In this document: positions 1 through 8,668 of the stretch, piece after piece | Numbering within the stretch: the first letter of the stretch is position 1 | Layout: every line of letters starts with the position of its first letter | Origin: Fragilaria crotonensis | Taxonomy: Eukaryota > Bacillariophyta > Fragilariophyceae > Fragilariales > Fragilariaceae | Direction: 5' to 3' | Assembly: GCA_022925895.1 (NCBI GenBank) | Contig: JAKSYS010000752.1 | Span: forward strand, 1-27,445 | Length of the DNA stretch: 27,445 nucleotides | Translations under genes and position numbers: made by a program | Notes under the pieces: model-generated | The model's database searches: none | The model's input: only the letters and a program-made list of their open reading frames with translations | What the model was told of the DNA's origin: nothing

Positions 1-244
1 CTGCCCCATATATCCACAAATTTAAATCTGCCAGTGCCGTGTCGAATCTTTAGATCCTCCTGAACTCCTAATTCATCGTCTCCCGCAACACCCATGTTCT
101 CTTCGTTTTCGTGTAAGTCAATCGGCATCGCATTCGTGTGATTTGGTGACGACAGATTGCTTAATGTCGAACTCTAGTTCATTTTGGAAGGTCATGACGT
201 CTAAAATTTTAAACGATAAAGAACAACGTTTTCTTGCACGGTTA
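1..244. other. unassigned flank left of the first mobile elements
   Basis: No coding region, RNA gene or repeat that I can support is visible here. The last three bases (TTA, 242-244) look like the left target-site duplication of the large element that ends at 3122, because TTA recurs at 3123-3125. Confidence 0.5.
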
Positions 245-246
245 GA

Positions 247-963
247 GGGCCACCGTTACGTAAAAACTATTGACTAAAACGAGAAGTTGTGACGTCTCGT
301 TAATGGGAAATGCTCGTCCCCAGCGTTACGTAAAACGCAGGCCACAAATACGAAAACATCGAGTCCACTGAGTCAAAATAGGAATCTTGATGTGAAACAC
401 ATATATGTTCCAATCTTTCGCCCATCCCGGTCGTATTGTGTACTGTACTGGGTACGTCTACAGATACGGTAAAGTTGTACGAATCGGAACAAAAATAATT
501 AGATCGTCGCTCATCGGAATGCGACAATGACGACCGTTTTGGCAATGTTCTTCATGTGGATCCACCACACAACACCGCACTATCGTCGATCGTCGTTTCT
601 ACGGCGCATGCAATGGTAGAAACGACGTCTTCATCTGATGATTCTCTGGCGAGAAAGCCATGTTCATGTTCGATGCCTGCAGTGACAGTAGACAGTAGCA
701 TCTGTCAACGGGGCGAATTAAACGCGCACATAGTACACCTGCAAGAAGGAATCCAGAATCTTGAAATGTTTCTAGGAAAGGCTGTGTTTTTCGCGGATCA
801 ACGAAAACCTTGGCAGATTTTCGTTGACGATGGGATATGAGGCGCATCCGAGTGATTTCCAGAAAGTTTTTGGGGACCTGTTTTCGTACGTAACGGTGGT
901 AAAATGGACCCTCGAAAACGTCAAGGTTTGTTTTCGTGAAATGTAATTACGTAACGGTGGCCC
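247..963. mobile_element. 717-bp MITE-like element with 17-bp TIRs, nested in the larger element
   Basis: The terminal inverted repeats are exact over 17 bp: GGGCCACCGTTACGTAA at 247-263 and its reverse complement at 947-963. TAGA flanks both ends (243-246 and 964-967), which reads as a 4-bp target duplication. A related CGTTACGTA motif recurs subterminally near 323-331 and 884-897, as is usual for transposase-binding subterminal repeats. Removing the element and one TAGA rebuilds an uninterrupted TTA-GAGCATCG junction of the host element, which supports both the boundaries and the order of insertion. An open frame at 556-840 (plus) has no in-frame ATG at its 5' end and no recognisable domain, so I do not call it a gene. 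The superfamily is unknown. Confidence 0.72.
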
Positions 964-967
964 TAGA

Positions 968-996
968 GCATCGCTCACCGCTGGAGCTAAATCTGA
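968..996 (+). repeat. left TIR (main part) of the Harbinger-like element
   Basis: The segment matches the reverse complement of 3093-3122 apart from one extra base and one substitution. Its first two bases (GA) were separated by the nested insertion and lie at 245-246. Confidence 0.75.
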
Positions 997-1504
997 ATCG
1001 ACAAATTGGTCTCGCGCCTTTAGAAACCTATTTTGGACATATTTGTGGTATCTTTCTCGCACCGCTTTCATAATTTTTCGAGCAGCAGGATTAAAATCTG
1101 ACGCGCACTCTGTAAATTAGACTGCTTTTTCTGTATGACGCGGTGGTAATGGAATGTGGAACTTGCGTTGTATGCACTACCTTTACCTGGTAAGTAGTAA
1201 GTAGTACTACCAGTACCGGTAGTGGCATCAAGAAATTCTACAAAATCATGGAAGAGGACAGGCGAGAAAACCGGGAGGTTCCGAATTTCTGCTTTTATCC
1301 TAGTATTTCTTCTACAGGACTTTTTGTGTATCAGATTGCCACGCGAAACGGACAAAATAGACTGATCGAATTGGTTGGAGGCTGTTGGTATTCGTAGGTA
1401 CTCAAGTACAATGGACAATTATCATTTTCTGATTTGACGGATTTTATTATAGAAGAAGAAAGTCCGCAGATTTCTTTCTCCTAATTTCTTTCTTCTACTT
1501 AAGC

Positions 1505-1876
1505 AAATTGAAGCTTCTTCAATTTTCTTCTAGTTTCTCCCTTTTCTCCTTTTTTCTAAACAGCTTCTCTATTTTCTCCCTTTTGCTTCCTTTCGCTTAC
1601 TACGTTGCAAGTCGTAGAATTTTAATTTCGTTGATACGAACTCGAACATATAAACGTGTCGTACATAAAATTCAACTTAGAGCTGCGAGGTATACACTGC
1701 TTTAAAAGCCTATTTTGGACCATGCCACACACTTTTCCAAATGAGCGAGTAGAGCTTCTCTCTTTTTCTTCCTTTTTCTCCTTTTTTCTTCACGGAATTT
1801 TTTCTTTCTTCCTTTCTCTTCTTTTTTCTTCCAGATTTTTTCCTTTCTTCCTTTTACTTGCTTTTTCTTCCGGGGT
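1505..1876 (+). repeat. two long pyrimidine-rich tracts
   Basis: At about 1512-1600 and 1754-1876 the plus strand is almost only C and T, made of imperfect CTTTTT, CTTCC and TCTCC units. It is low-complexity sequence inside the Harbinger-like element and probably not coding, although it keeps short frames open (1508-1705 and 1656-1907). Confidence 0.7.
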
Positions 1877-2379
1877 TTCTATGAATGTATATAGAACTTG
1901 CATATGAATCGATGGACTTGTTTTGCTCATCACGTTTTCAATTTCGGTTGATGTCCAAGGTTATCACGTCATGGCACGCAGAAAAAAAGAAACGGTTTTG
2001 AAAAAAGTCCTTAAACATGAAAGAAAAACTAGTCCGAAAGCAAATATTCCGGGACCTCCGGCAAAGCACCTCTTGTTGGGTGTTATACGACTAGTAGAAA
2101 CCCTAGTAGAGTACCTGTACTACTGGTACCAGAAGAAATCTGCTTGTGCCGGATCTCGTCATTGTTTCCATGGTGTCATCATCCTCTTCCGAGATGATGT
2201 CAGGCTCAATCTTAGCGAGGACACAGTGTGTTGAAAGAGAACACAAACTAAAAAAATATTTGTTGATGTCAGAACACGGTTCGATGGTCGTGTCGCTTGC
2301 CTTAGCGAATTTTCGGGCCAAAGATTTGAAAGTGTGTTGTCATCGACACAGCGGAATCTGTATCGTCTACCCAATTACT

Positions 2380-2578
2380 GGAGTACATAAGTACTGTAGG
2401 ATGAAAATAATTCAAATCTGATAATCTCTGACTAGAACGACTTCATGCTATTGGTTAAGAAAATCATTTTGTGTCGTTTACTCTGAAGTACTCGAATACC
2501 GTAGGAAAATATTATTCGAATTTAAATTCTCTGACTAGAACGACTTAATGCTATTGGTTAAAAATTCAGTTTGTGTCG
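2380..2578 (+). repeat. two tandem copies of a roughly 100-bp unit
   Basis: Copy one (about 2380-2475) and copy two (about 2486-2578) share the order: a GTACT-containing start, a CGTAGGAA-like stretch, then CTCTGACTAGAACGACTT, ATGCTATTGGTTAA and TTTGTGTCG. A partial third copy of the TATTGGTTAA part lies near 2879. The copies are diverged in their first halves and nearly identical in the second. Confidence 0.65.
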
Positions 2579-2582
2579 AATG

Positions 2583-2660
2583 CTCGACACACGAGATTTG
2601 AGTTTGTGTCCGCGAAAACAGGGACACAATTGTATTTTTCATCAAATCTCGTGTGTCGAA
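2583..2660. repeat. inverted repeat with TTTGTGTC motifs
   Basis: The arm at about 2584-2601 (CGACACACGAGATTTGA) is the reverse complement of about 2643-2659, with a loop of some 40 bp. TTTGTGTC or its complement recurs many times between 2465 and 2790, and the phrase TGTGTCCACGCTAAG occurs twice. The repeats suggest subterminal protein-binding sites of the surrounding element, which is inference. Confidence 0.6.
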
Positions 2661-2921
2661 CGCCGACACAAACTCCAATTTACTGTGTTTGTGTCCTGGT
2701 TGTGTCCACGCTAAGGCAAAAAACACAGACACAAATCATTTTTTTCGGAGAAACTATTTCGTTTGTGTCGAAAAAAAAAACACTGTGTCCACGCTAAGAT
2801 TGAACCTCAATTTTTCCAATCAGATGACAGACAAACTGACATGAGTCACGGTGTGCATCGGCATCCGTGATAAAATTCTATTGGTTAATGTTTTATTCGA
2901 ATGGGTCAAATAGGACAAAAC

Positions 2922-3019
2922 GAGGGGCGCGAGAATCTGGCGCCGGCGCCAGAATTCATCGATTTTGCTGAATTCTGGCGCCCCAATTCAGATTTCGCGC
3001 CCCTCGGTCGCGAAATCTG
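2922..3019. repeat. nested and alternative palindromes (compound hairpin)
   Basis: An inner perfect 13-bp stem pairs 2945-2957 with 2970-2982 around a 12-base loop. An outer stem pairs 2922-2939 (GAGGGGCGCGAGAATCTG) with 2989-3005 with one mismatch or bulge. The right outer arm can instead pair with 3009-3019 as an 11-bp stem. So the same DNA can form two mutually exclusive cruciforms. It lies about 75 bp inside the right TIR. Confidence 0.75.
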
Positions 3020-3092
3020 AGGTATCGAGCCCAAGCGGTGCCATGCATTTTGGACAAAATTGTCGACGCAAATGGTCCTATCGGGTCATATC

Positions 3093-3122
3093 TCAGATTT
3101 AGCTCCAACGGTGAGGATGCTC
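3093..3122 (-). repeat. right TIR of the Harbinger-like element
   Basis: The reverse complement matches the left TIR over about 30 bp. It is followed at once by TTA (3123-3125), the presumed target duplication. Confidence 0.75.
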
Positions 3123-3125
3123 TTA

Positions 3126-3348
3126 GGAGTTAGGAAAGTCGCGAAAATCTTACAACAGAGCACAGTACGGAGCACGCACGGAACACGGATGTCAAAACCC
3201 GACCTCCACACTCCACACCCGCTATGTACATAATGTACCGGTACCAGATACTTGTGCAAGGTAATAGATGTTACATGATGAATGATGTCCTCAAACTCCG
3301 GATTCCGAATGTCCTTCTAAAATGACTTCGTTTCATTCATGACTTCAT
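3126..3348 (+). other. host upstream DNA split from its gene by the copia insertion
   Basis: This 223-bp segment has no open frame of note. It contains a short GTAC-rich patch near 3224-3252. It ends in TTCAT (3344-3348), the left target duplication of the retrotransposon. Before the insertion it would have been joined to 8904-8999, directly upstream of the gene starting at 9000, so it probably holds part of that gene's promoter. Confidence 0.6.
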
Positions 3349-3488
3349 TGTTGTTATCCCCGGGGAACCCGGAAGGTCATTGTAATTGGGTCACACAATG
3401 TCCCACTATGACTGAGTCCAGGGCCACCCAAATATCTAGCTCATAATTTATGTAGCTCATCGTTTGAACGACAAGCACCATCTCAACA
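3349..3488 (+). repeat. 5' LTR of the copia-type element
   Basis: It is 140 bp, TGTTG...CAACA. It differs from the 3' LTR at a single base (3389). It carries the octamer TAGCTCAT twice (about 3437 and 3453). The second copy overlaps the segment complementary to the presumed primer-binding site. Confidence 0.97.
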
Positions 3489-3500
3489 GAGCTACATAAA
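3447..3500 (+). promoter_or_regulatory. candidate self-priming hairpin: LTR segment pairs with the PBS position
   Basis: TTTATGTAGCTC at 3447-3458, inside the LTR, is perfectly complementary over 12 bases to GAGCTACATAAA at 3489-3500, which starts at the first base after the LTR, exactly where a primer-binding site belongs. The loop is 30 bases. The sequence after the LTR does not start with TGG, as expected for a tRNA 3'-end primer. In Tf1 of fission yeast, the 5' end of the element's own RNA pairs with the PBS and primes cDNA synthesis. The arrangement here suits that mechanism if transcription starts near 3447, which I cannot show. A PBS for an internal tRNA fragment is the alternative. 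Confidence 0.55.
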
Positions 3501-3611
3501 CCTTCTCCAACGGCGTCGCTAACGAACGCCGTCTTTCTACGGATAGTCATCTATACTATCTGCGTTCGTACCATAGTCCTAGCTGCGTCGACTTAGTCCA
3601 CAGCTCACGAC

Positions 3612-4682
3612 ATGGCATCCATGTCGAAATTCACGTTTCCTCATGAGTCTCTCACGCCCATCCACGGCAAGCCAACAAACACCACGTTGCAGTTACTGCA
3701 ACGCCAACTGTTTACCAACGCTCGTTCCGTTCCTTCTGCACGTGGCGGCGGCCTACACGGTCATCTTGCCATGCTCCTCAGCGATGCCGATTACCTCGCT
3801 CGCGCTGGCATACCCTTCATTGTCCCCGTGCATCCCGGCCCACCGCCACCCCCCATCGGTACCTCCGCCGCTCTTACAGTTGCCATGCGAACGTACACAG
3901 ACGCCTTGGCTGATGTTGCCCTCTACAACAACCTCAGTGCTGCGTTGACAGCGCAGATCCTAACCGCTGTCAACGCGTCCTTTCTCAGTGCTCTCGAAGA
4001 CCCTGACTTTGGATTTAGCGACGTCTCCCCTCGTGCCATGCTCACACATCTGCGCGCCGAATACGGGACCCTGACCCCTGAAGAACTTGAGAAAAACCGC
4101 GCAGCCTTGTCCGAACCCTGGAATTTTGACGATCCCATCGAGGATCTGTGGGCGAAAATTGCAAACATCCAGCGCGTTGCCACATTCGGTAACGTACCAA
4201 TTGCGGACACCACAATCATCACGCTCACGTTAGCTATGATAGAAAAGACCGGTCTTCTCGCGACCACAACCGAAAAGTTTCGCCTCCGTCCCTTCGACGA
4301 ATGGACAGTGGCCTTATTCCGCTCCGAGTTCCAACTCGGCAACAAGGAACGCATTCGTCGTCTCACAGCTGGCGATGCTGGGTTTCACGGCGCCCACAAT
4401 GTCATCGGTACCCCCACGCCCGCCGTCGCTGCTGCCGCAACCATTACGCCCACCGTCCCCACGCATCCACCCGCGTCACGCCACGTCACCGTCGAAGGTG
4501 GCAAAATGTATTACTGTTGGACTCACGGGCTCAGCCCGCATCGCATGCACACCTCCATCACGTGCTTGCATAAAGCTGAAGGCCACCAAGATGACGCCAC
4601 AGCGTTTCGCATGAAAGGCGGGAACAATACCATCTCTTCCGGTAGACCTCGTCAACTCGCCGCCGCCGCATCCACCAACTGA
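3612..4682 (+). CDS. gag: Gag-like capsid protein of the copia-type element
   Basis: This 356-residue protein starts at an ATG 123 bases after the 5' LTR and ends at TGA. The middle (about residues 85-250) is helix-rich and resembles the capsid-type Gag core of copia elements. It is preceded by a proline stretch (76-81) and followed by an Ala/Pro/Thr-rich linker (265-290). Near the C-terminus, C302-x2-H305...C318-x6-H325, within CWTHGLSPH and KAEGHQDDAT, forms a zinc-knuckle-like CHCH motif in place of the usual CCHC. This variant is, as far as I recall, common in diatom and oomycete copia elements. Gag would package the RNA into virus-like particles. A stop separates it from pol, which continues in another frame. 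Confidence 0.88.
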   Translation: MASMSKFTFPHESLTPIHGKPTNTTLQLLQRQLFTNARSVPSARGGGLHGHLAMLLSDADYLARAGIPFIVPVHPGPPPPPIGTSAALTVAMRTYTDALADVALYNNLSAALTAQILTAVNASFLSALEDPDFGFSDVSPRAMLTHLRAEYGTLTPEELEKNRAALSEPWNFDDPIEDLWAKIANIQRVATFGNVPIADTTIITLTLAMIEKTGLLATTTEKFRLRPFDEWTVALFRSEFQLGNKERIRRLTAGDAGFHGAHNVIGTPTPAVAAAATITPTVPTHPPASRHVTVEGGKMYYCWTHGLSPHRMHTSITCLHKAEGHQDDATAFRMKGGNNTISSGRPRQLAAAASTN

Positions 4683-4716
4683 CGACGAGGGGAGCCTACT
4701 ACCATAACCACTATAG

Positions 4717-6303
4717 CCAGCCACCACTATACCTCCGACAAACGTTTCTAACGCTACGGAATTTAGTCTATCTACTGTGCATGTAGGTCCCCCCCCGATT
4801 GTTTCCATTCCTCCCGACACGCTCGCTATTGCTGACAGTGGGAGCACCGCGCATTTTTGTACCGTCTCCGCCGTCGTCATCAACAAGCGACCAACCACAC
4901 GCCCAATCGGCATCGCAAATCCCAACGGGACTATCATGTACTCCACACATGAAGCTGAGCTTGATCTGCCCAGTTTGCCCCTCGCCGCACGTCGCGTACA
5001 CATCGTCCCCGCACTCCGCACTGCATCGCTCTTGTCCATGGCACAACTATGCGATGCTGGCTGCACGGTCACGTTCGACGCAGTCTCTGTGATCGTCCGC
5101 CTTCACGACCGCAGCATTTTACACGGCGTGCGCACACTTGACACAGGTTTGTGGCATTTGAGCCTAGTTCAGCCCAACCCTGATCCTTACGTCCCTGCAC
5201 CCCCCGTTGCACCGCCACCCATCACAGACTGCAGCAACGCCGCCATCCAATCGGCGACACCTGCGGAACTCGTGGCGTTCGCCCATGCGGCATTATTTTC
5301 CCCAGCCCTCTCCACGCTCCAAAAAGCCATCGATAACGGTTATCTACCCAATTTTCTGGGGCTTACTGCCCTTGGATTGCGTAAATACCCCCCCGCATCG
5401 GTTGCCATGATCAAAGGCCATCTCGACCAATCCAGGAAGAACCAACGTTCCACCAAACTCACGGCCACGACCATCCCGACAGCGCCCAGTCCTGCACCGG
5501 AGTACAGTCCCGACGATGACGCGTTTCCTACCAGTGACCCCGACAATGAACGCACCCATCACTGCTTTGCCGCCGTGTTTGAACCCGCGTCAGGCCAAAT
5601 CCACTCGGATCAAACCGGCAAGTTTATTGTTGCCTCCAGCTCTGGGAACAACTACGTCCTGGTCGTCTACGACTACGACAGCAACAGCATTCTCGTCGCA
5701 CCCATGCGCAGCCGCACAGGCCCCTGCATCCTCGCTGCGTTTCAAGCCATCCACGCCCGCTTAGTCGCTGCCGGCCTCCGACCGCAACTACACCGCTTGG
5801 ACAACGAATGTTCGGTCGCTCTCAAAACGTTCCTCCGCGACGCCGAAATTGACTACCAACTCGTCCCGCCTCGGCTCCATCGCCGCAACGCCGCCGAACG
5901 CGCGATCCGCACATTCAAAAACCACTTCATAGCAGGCTTATGCAGCGTTGATAAGAACTTCCCACTCCATTTGTGGGATAAACTTCTCCCACAAGCCGAA
6001 CTCACGCTCAATTTGTTACGTGGGTCGCGCCTCAACCCAAAGCTGTCCGCTCACGCACAAATGCACGGGCACTTTGATTGCAATCGAACGCCGCTGGCCC
6101 CACCCGGCATTCGTGTCCTCGTCCACATCAAGCCCAGCGAGCGCACCACCTGGTCGCCGCACGGTGCTGATGGTTGGTACACAGGACCCGCTCTCGAGTC
6201 GTACCGTTGTTACACGGTTTGGCTGTGGAAACTCGCCACACGCATTTGTGACACGTTGACTTGGTTCCCAACCAAAACCACGATGCCTCGCGTCCTCCAA
6301 TGA
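4717..6303 (+). CDS. pol: copia Pol part 1: aspartic protease and integrase
   Basis: The frame is open from 4717 (after in-frame stops at 4705 and 4714) and has no evident ATG at its start, so it must be reached from gag by recoding, by a spliced RNA, or not at all. Domains in order: retropepsin-like protease with ADSGST near 4831-4850; a GAG-pre-integrase-type segment (about 5260-5460, with KGHLDQSRKNQRST) lacking the usual CxxC; and an integrase core with SDQTGKF (near 5607), RLDNECS (near 5797) and NAAERAIRTFKNHF (near 5890). The last two acidic residues are 31 apart. The frame stops at 6301-6303 right after TTMPRVLQ, while homology continues in frame 2 with NDLILAGIHDIL, so a one-base change near 6292-6298 has split pol, or +1 shifting is used. 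Confidence 0.85.
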   Translation, partial: PATTIPPTNVSNATEFSLSTVHVGPPPIVSIPPDTLAIADSGSTAHFCTVSAVVINKRPTTRPIGIANPNGTIMYSTHEAELDLPSLPLAARRVHIVPALRTASLLSMAQLCDAGCTVTFDAVSVIVRLHDRSILHGVRTLDTGLWHLSLVQPNPDPYVPAPPVAPPPITDCSNAAIQSATPAELVAFAHAALFSPALSTLQKAIDNGYLPNFLGLTALGLRKYPPASVAMIKGHLDQSRKNQRSTKLTATTIPTAPSPAPEYSPDDDAFPTSDPDNERTHHCFAAVFEPASGQIHSDQTGKFIVASSSGNNYVLVVYDYDSNSILVAPMRSRTGPCILAAFQAIHARLVAAGLRPQLHRLDNECSVALKTFLRDAEIDYQLVPPRLHRRNAAERAIRTFKNHFIAGLCSVDKNFPLHLWDKLLPQAELTLNLLRGSRLNPKLSAHAQMHGHFDCNRTPLAPPGIRVLVHIKPSERTTWSPHGADGWYTGPALESYRCYTVWLWKLATRICDTLTWFPTKTTMPRVLQ

Positions 6304-8668
6304 CCTCATCCTCGCCGGTATTCATGACATCCTCCATGCCCTTCGCCACCCGTCACCCGGCTCGCCCCTCGCTCCCCTGACTGACAGTCACCACGAAGCG
6401 CTGGTTCAGTTGACCAGCATTCTCACGTCTCTCACCACCGACAAAAGCGACCCACCTCCGACTAGTATCACGGCAGTGGAACCGATTGTAGCGCCACCAC
6501 TCCCGGATACATCTCTGAGGGTGGCGGCCACAATCCCGATCTCACCTACGAGCCCAACGCCAGTCCCTGTGCCCCCCGCGGATGCACGTCTGAAGGTGGT
6601 GCAGTCTCCACCCGCACCCCCCAGCCTACGCGTCACATTCGCGCCCGTCCCAGCACCCACCGGCGTAACGTTCGCCAACAGCACTGGTGCATCTGGCAAA
6701 CGCCGACGACGCAACCTTCGCCTACGCAAACACGCCGTCGTTTCTCCACCGTCGAAAACGATCCACCCTCGCAAGTTCCCGCCGGCCACCAGCGTTCCAC
6801 CTCGTACCGTGGCGTCCCACCCCCACGGCACACGCTCCAAGCATCTACACCACGTTGCGGCTTGCGCACGCGCCCTTCTCATCGACGATGCACGTGCCCC
6901 GCAGTCCCCCTTCTCCCCCAGCCAACCACTGCCCAGCATGCACCATTGTGCATTTCACGGTCACGCGATCAATCCCGACACCGGTAAAATCGCCGAATAT
7001 CGCGAACTCAGTCAGTGTAGCGATGGGCCCATCTGGCAGGCCTCGAACGCCGACGAAATCGGGCGCTTAGCGCAGGGTTTCGGGGCCATCAAAGGCACCA
7101 ACACCATTTTCTTTATCCACCCATCGGCCATGCCTGCAGGCCGCAAAGCGACATACCTTCGTGTCGTTTCTGCCCTCCGACCCGAGAAAGTCAACCCTTA
7201 TCGCATCCGATGGACCGTTGGTGGCGACAAAGTGGATTATCCCTTTGACGTCAGCACCAAGACTGCGGATCTCACAACTGCAAAATTACTCATCAACAGT
7301 GTTGTGTCCACTCCCAACGCCAAATTCCTGACCGCCGACTTAAAGGATTTCTACCTCGGCACACCAATGTCCCGATATGAATACATGCGAGTGCCCATTT
7401 GGATGCTCCCCGAGGCAATCATCGAACAATACAACCTGACCCCGCTCTTCCACAACGGTTACGTCTACGTTGAGATACGCCGCGGCATGTACGGCCTCCC
7501 GCAAGCCGGGCGCCTCGCCAACGATCAACTCATCGCGTGCCTCAAGCCCCACGGCTACGCACCTTGCCCGTTGACGCCAGGCCTTTGGAAACACACAACA
7601 CGTGATATCGTCTTCAGTCTTGTCGTCGATGACTTTGGCATTCGCTACACCGATCGCGCGGATGCTGACCATCTTATCGCCACCCTCAAAGCCTCGTACG
7701 AAGTCAGTCTGGATTGGACGGGCGCCCGTTATTGCGGTTTGACCCTTGCATGGGACTACAGTAAGCGCACTTGTGACGTGTCCATGCCCGGCTATATTGA
7801 GCGCGCCTTGCAACGGTTTCAACACATCGTACCCACCAACATGCACAAACCAGAGCATTCCCCACACCCGTGGCAACGCCCCAATTACGGCGCCACGACC
7901 CAGTATGCGACCATTCCCGATGCCTCCCCTGCACTCGACGCGGCCGACAAGACCCACATACTCGAGGTTCTCGGCACATTGCTTTTCTATGCGCGCGCAA
8001 TCGACTCAACGATGCTCACTGCCATCGGCGAACTCGCCACCGAGCAATCCCAAGCCACAAAAACCACCCTCGACAAGCTCTCGCAACTGTTAAACTATTG
8101 CGCGTCCCACCCCGACGCTACCGTTCGTTTCACGGCCAGCGACATGATCCTTGCCGTCGAAAGCGACGCGTCTTATTTATCCGTTGTCAAGGGACGTTCC
8201 CGCGCTGCCGGATATTTTTTCTTGACCAACAAACCCCTCTCGCCTGACGGACCATATAAACCGAACGGCGCCGTCCACGTCCTCTGCCACATCATGCGCG
8301 AAGTGCTGTCCAGTGCTGCGGAAGCCGAGTTAGGCGCCTTGTTCCACAACGGTAAAGAAGCATGCCCCCTCCGCATTGCCCTCGAAGAAATGGGGCATCC
8401 ACAACCCGCCACACCCATGGCGACCGACAACAGCACTGCCAGCGGCATTGCCACCGACACCGTCAAGCAAAAACGGTCCAAAGCCATCGACATGCGATTT
8501 TATTGGATCCGCGACCGTGTCCGACAAGGTCAGTTCCAAATCTACTGGAGCAAAGGTACGACAAATCGTGCCGATTACTTTTTCCAAACACCATCCAGCC
8601 TCGCATCATCAGGCCATCCGTTCCACGTACTTATACTCGCCTGCCAACCCTACGCGGAACTACTTTGA
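6302..8668 (+). CDS. pol: copia Pol part 2: reverse transcriptase and RNase H
   Basis: The frame follows the integrase frame directly by a +1 step. The first ATG-type start lies only near 6410, but the sequence from 6302 (NDLILAGIHDIL) already reads as pol. A Pro/Thr/Ser-rich, basic linker of about 200 residues precedes the RVT_2-type reverse transcriptase. That domain has YRIRWTVGGDKVDYPFDVST, the first catalytic region TADLKDFYLGTP (near 7330-7365), YGLPQAGRLAND, and the VVDDFG box (about 7622-7639). RNase H follows with ESDASY, SAAEAELGAL and ATDNSTA, ending in KAIDMRFYWIRDRVRQGQF and NRADYF. After ADYF (about 8580) the frame departs from the expected SKHHP continuation, so the last ~30 residues to 8668 are probably out of frame. 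Confidence 0.88.
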   Translation, partial: DLILAGIHDILHALRHPSPGSPLAPLTDSHHEALVQLTSILTSLTTDKSDPPPTSITAVEPIVAPPLPDTSLRVAATIPISPTSPTPVPVPPADARLKVVQSPPAPPSLRVTFAPVPAPTGVTFANSTGASGKRRRRNLRLRKHAVVSPPSKTIHPRKFPPATSVPPRTVASHPHGTRSKHLHHVAACARALLIDDARAPQSPFSPSQPLPSMHHCAFHGHAINPDTGKIAEYRELSQCSDGPIWQASNADEIGRLAQGFGAIKGTNTIFFIHPSAMPAGRKATYLRVVSALRPEKVNPYRIRWTVGGDKVDYPFDVSTKTADLTTAKLLINSVVSTPNAKFLTADLKDFYLGTPMSRYEYMRVPIWMLPEAIIEQYNLTPLFHNGYVYVEIRRGMYGLPQAGRLANDQLIACLKPHGYAPCPLTPGLWKHTTRDIVFSLVVDDFGIRYTDRADADHLIATLKASYEVSLDWTGARYCGLTLAWDYSKRTCDVSMPGYIERALQRFQHIVPTNMHKPEHSPHPWQRPNYGATTQYATIPDASPALDAADKTHILEVLGTLLFYARAIDSTMLTAIGELATEQSQATKTTLDKLSQLLNYCASHPDATVRFTASDMILAVESDASYLSVVKGRSRAAGYFFLTNKPLSPDGPYKPNGAVHVLCHIMREVLSSAAEAELGALFHNGKEACPLRIALEEMGHPQPATPMATDNSTASGIATDTVKQKRSKAIDMRFYWIRDRVRQGQFQIYWSKGTTNRADYFFQTPSSLASSGHPFHVLILACQPYAELL

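Larger units (their letters stand above)
245..3122. mobile_element. PIF/Harbinger-like non-autonomous DNA transposon, interrupted by a second element
   Basis: The ends are a roughly 30-bp inverted repeat: the left arm is 245-246 joined to 968-996, and the right arm is 3093-3122. The arms differ by one inserted base and one substitution. Each begins GAGCATC and ends GGAGCTAAATCTGA. The flanks are TTA on both sides (242-244 and 3123-3125), the 3-bp duplication known for PIF/Harbinger elements. Without the nested insertion and its duplicated TAGA the element is about 2157 bp. Its interior holds pyrimidine tracts, a tandem repeat and large palindromes. I see no DDE transposase; the short open frames inside (1068-1418 minus, 1923-2234 plus) match nothing I know. 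The class rests on duplication length and end structure only. Confidence 0.7.

Noticed and set aside
556-840. 94-residue plus-strand frame inside the small TIR element
   Set aside because: It begins at GTG, not ATG, has no recognisable domain, and lies wholly within a 717-bp non-autonomous element.
1923-2234. 103-residue plus-strand frame with a Lys/Arg-rich start
   Set aside because: It has no family resemblance, it lies in repeat-rich transposon DNA and it overlaps low-complexity and GTAC/TACC palindromic stretches.
3489-3510. conventional tRNA primer-binding site after the 5' LTR
   Set aside because: The sequence does not start with TGG and I could not match it to a tRNA 3' end; a match to an internal tRNA part could not be tested here.
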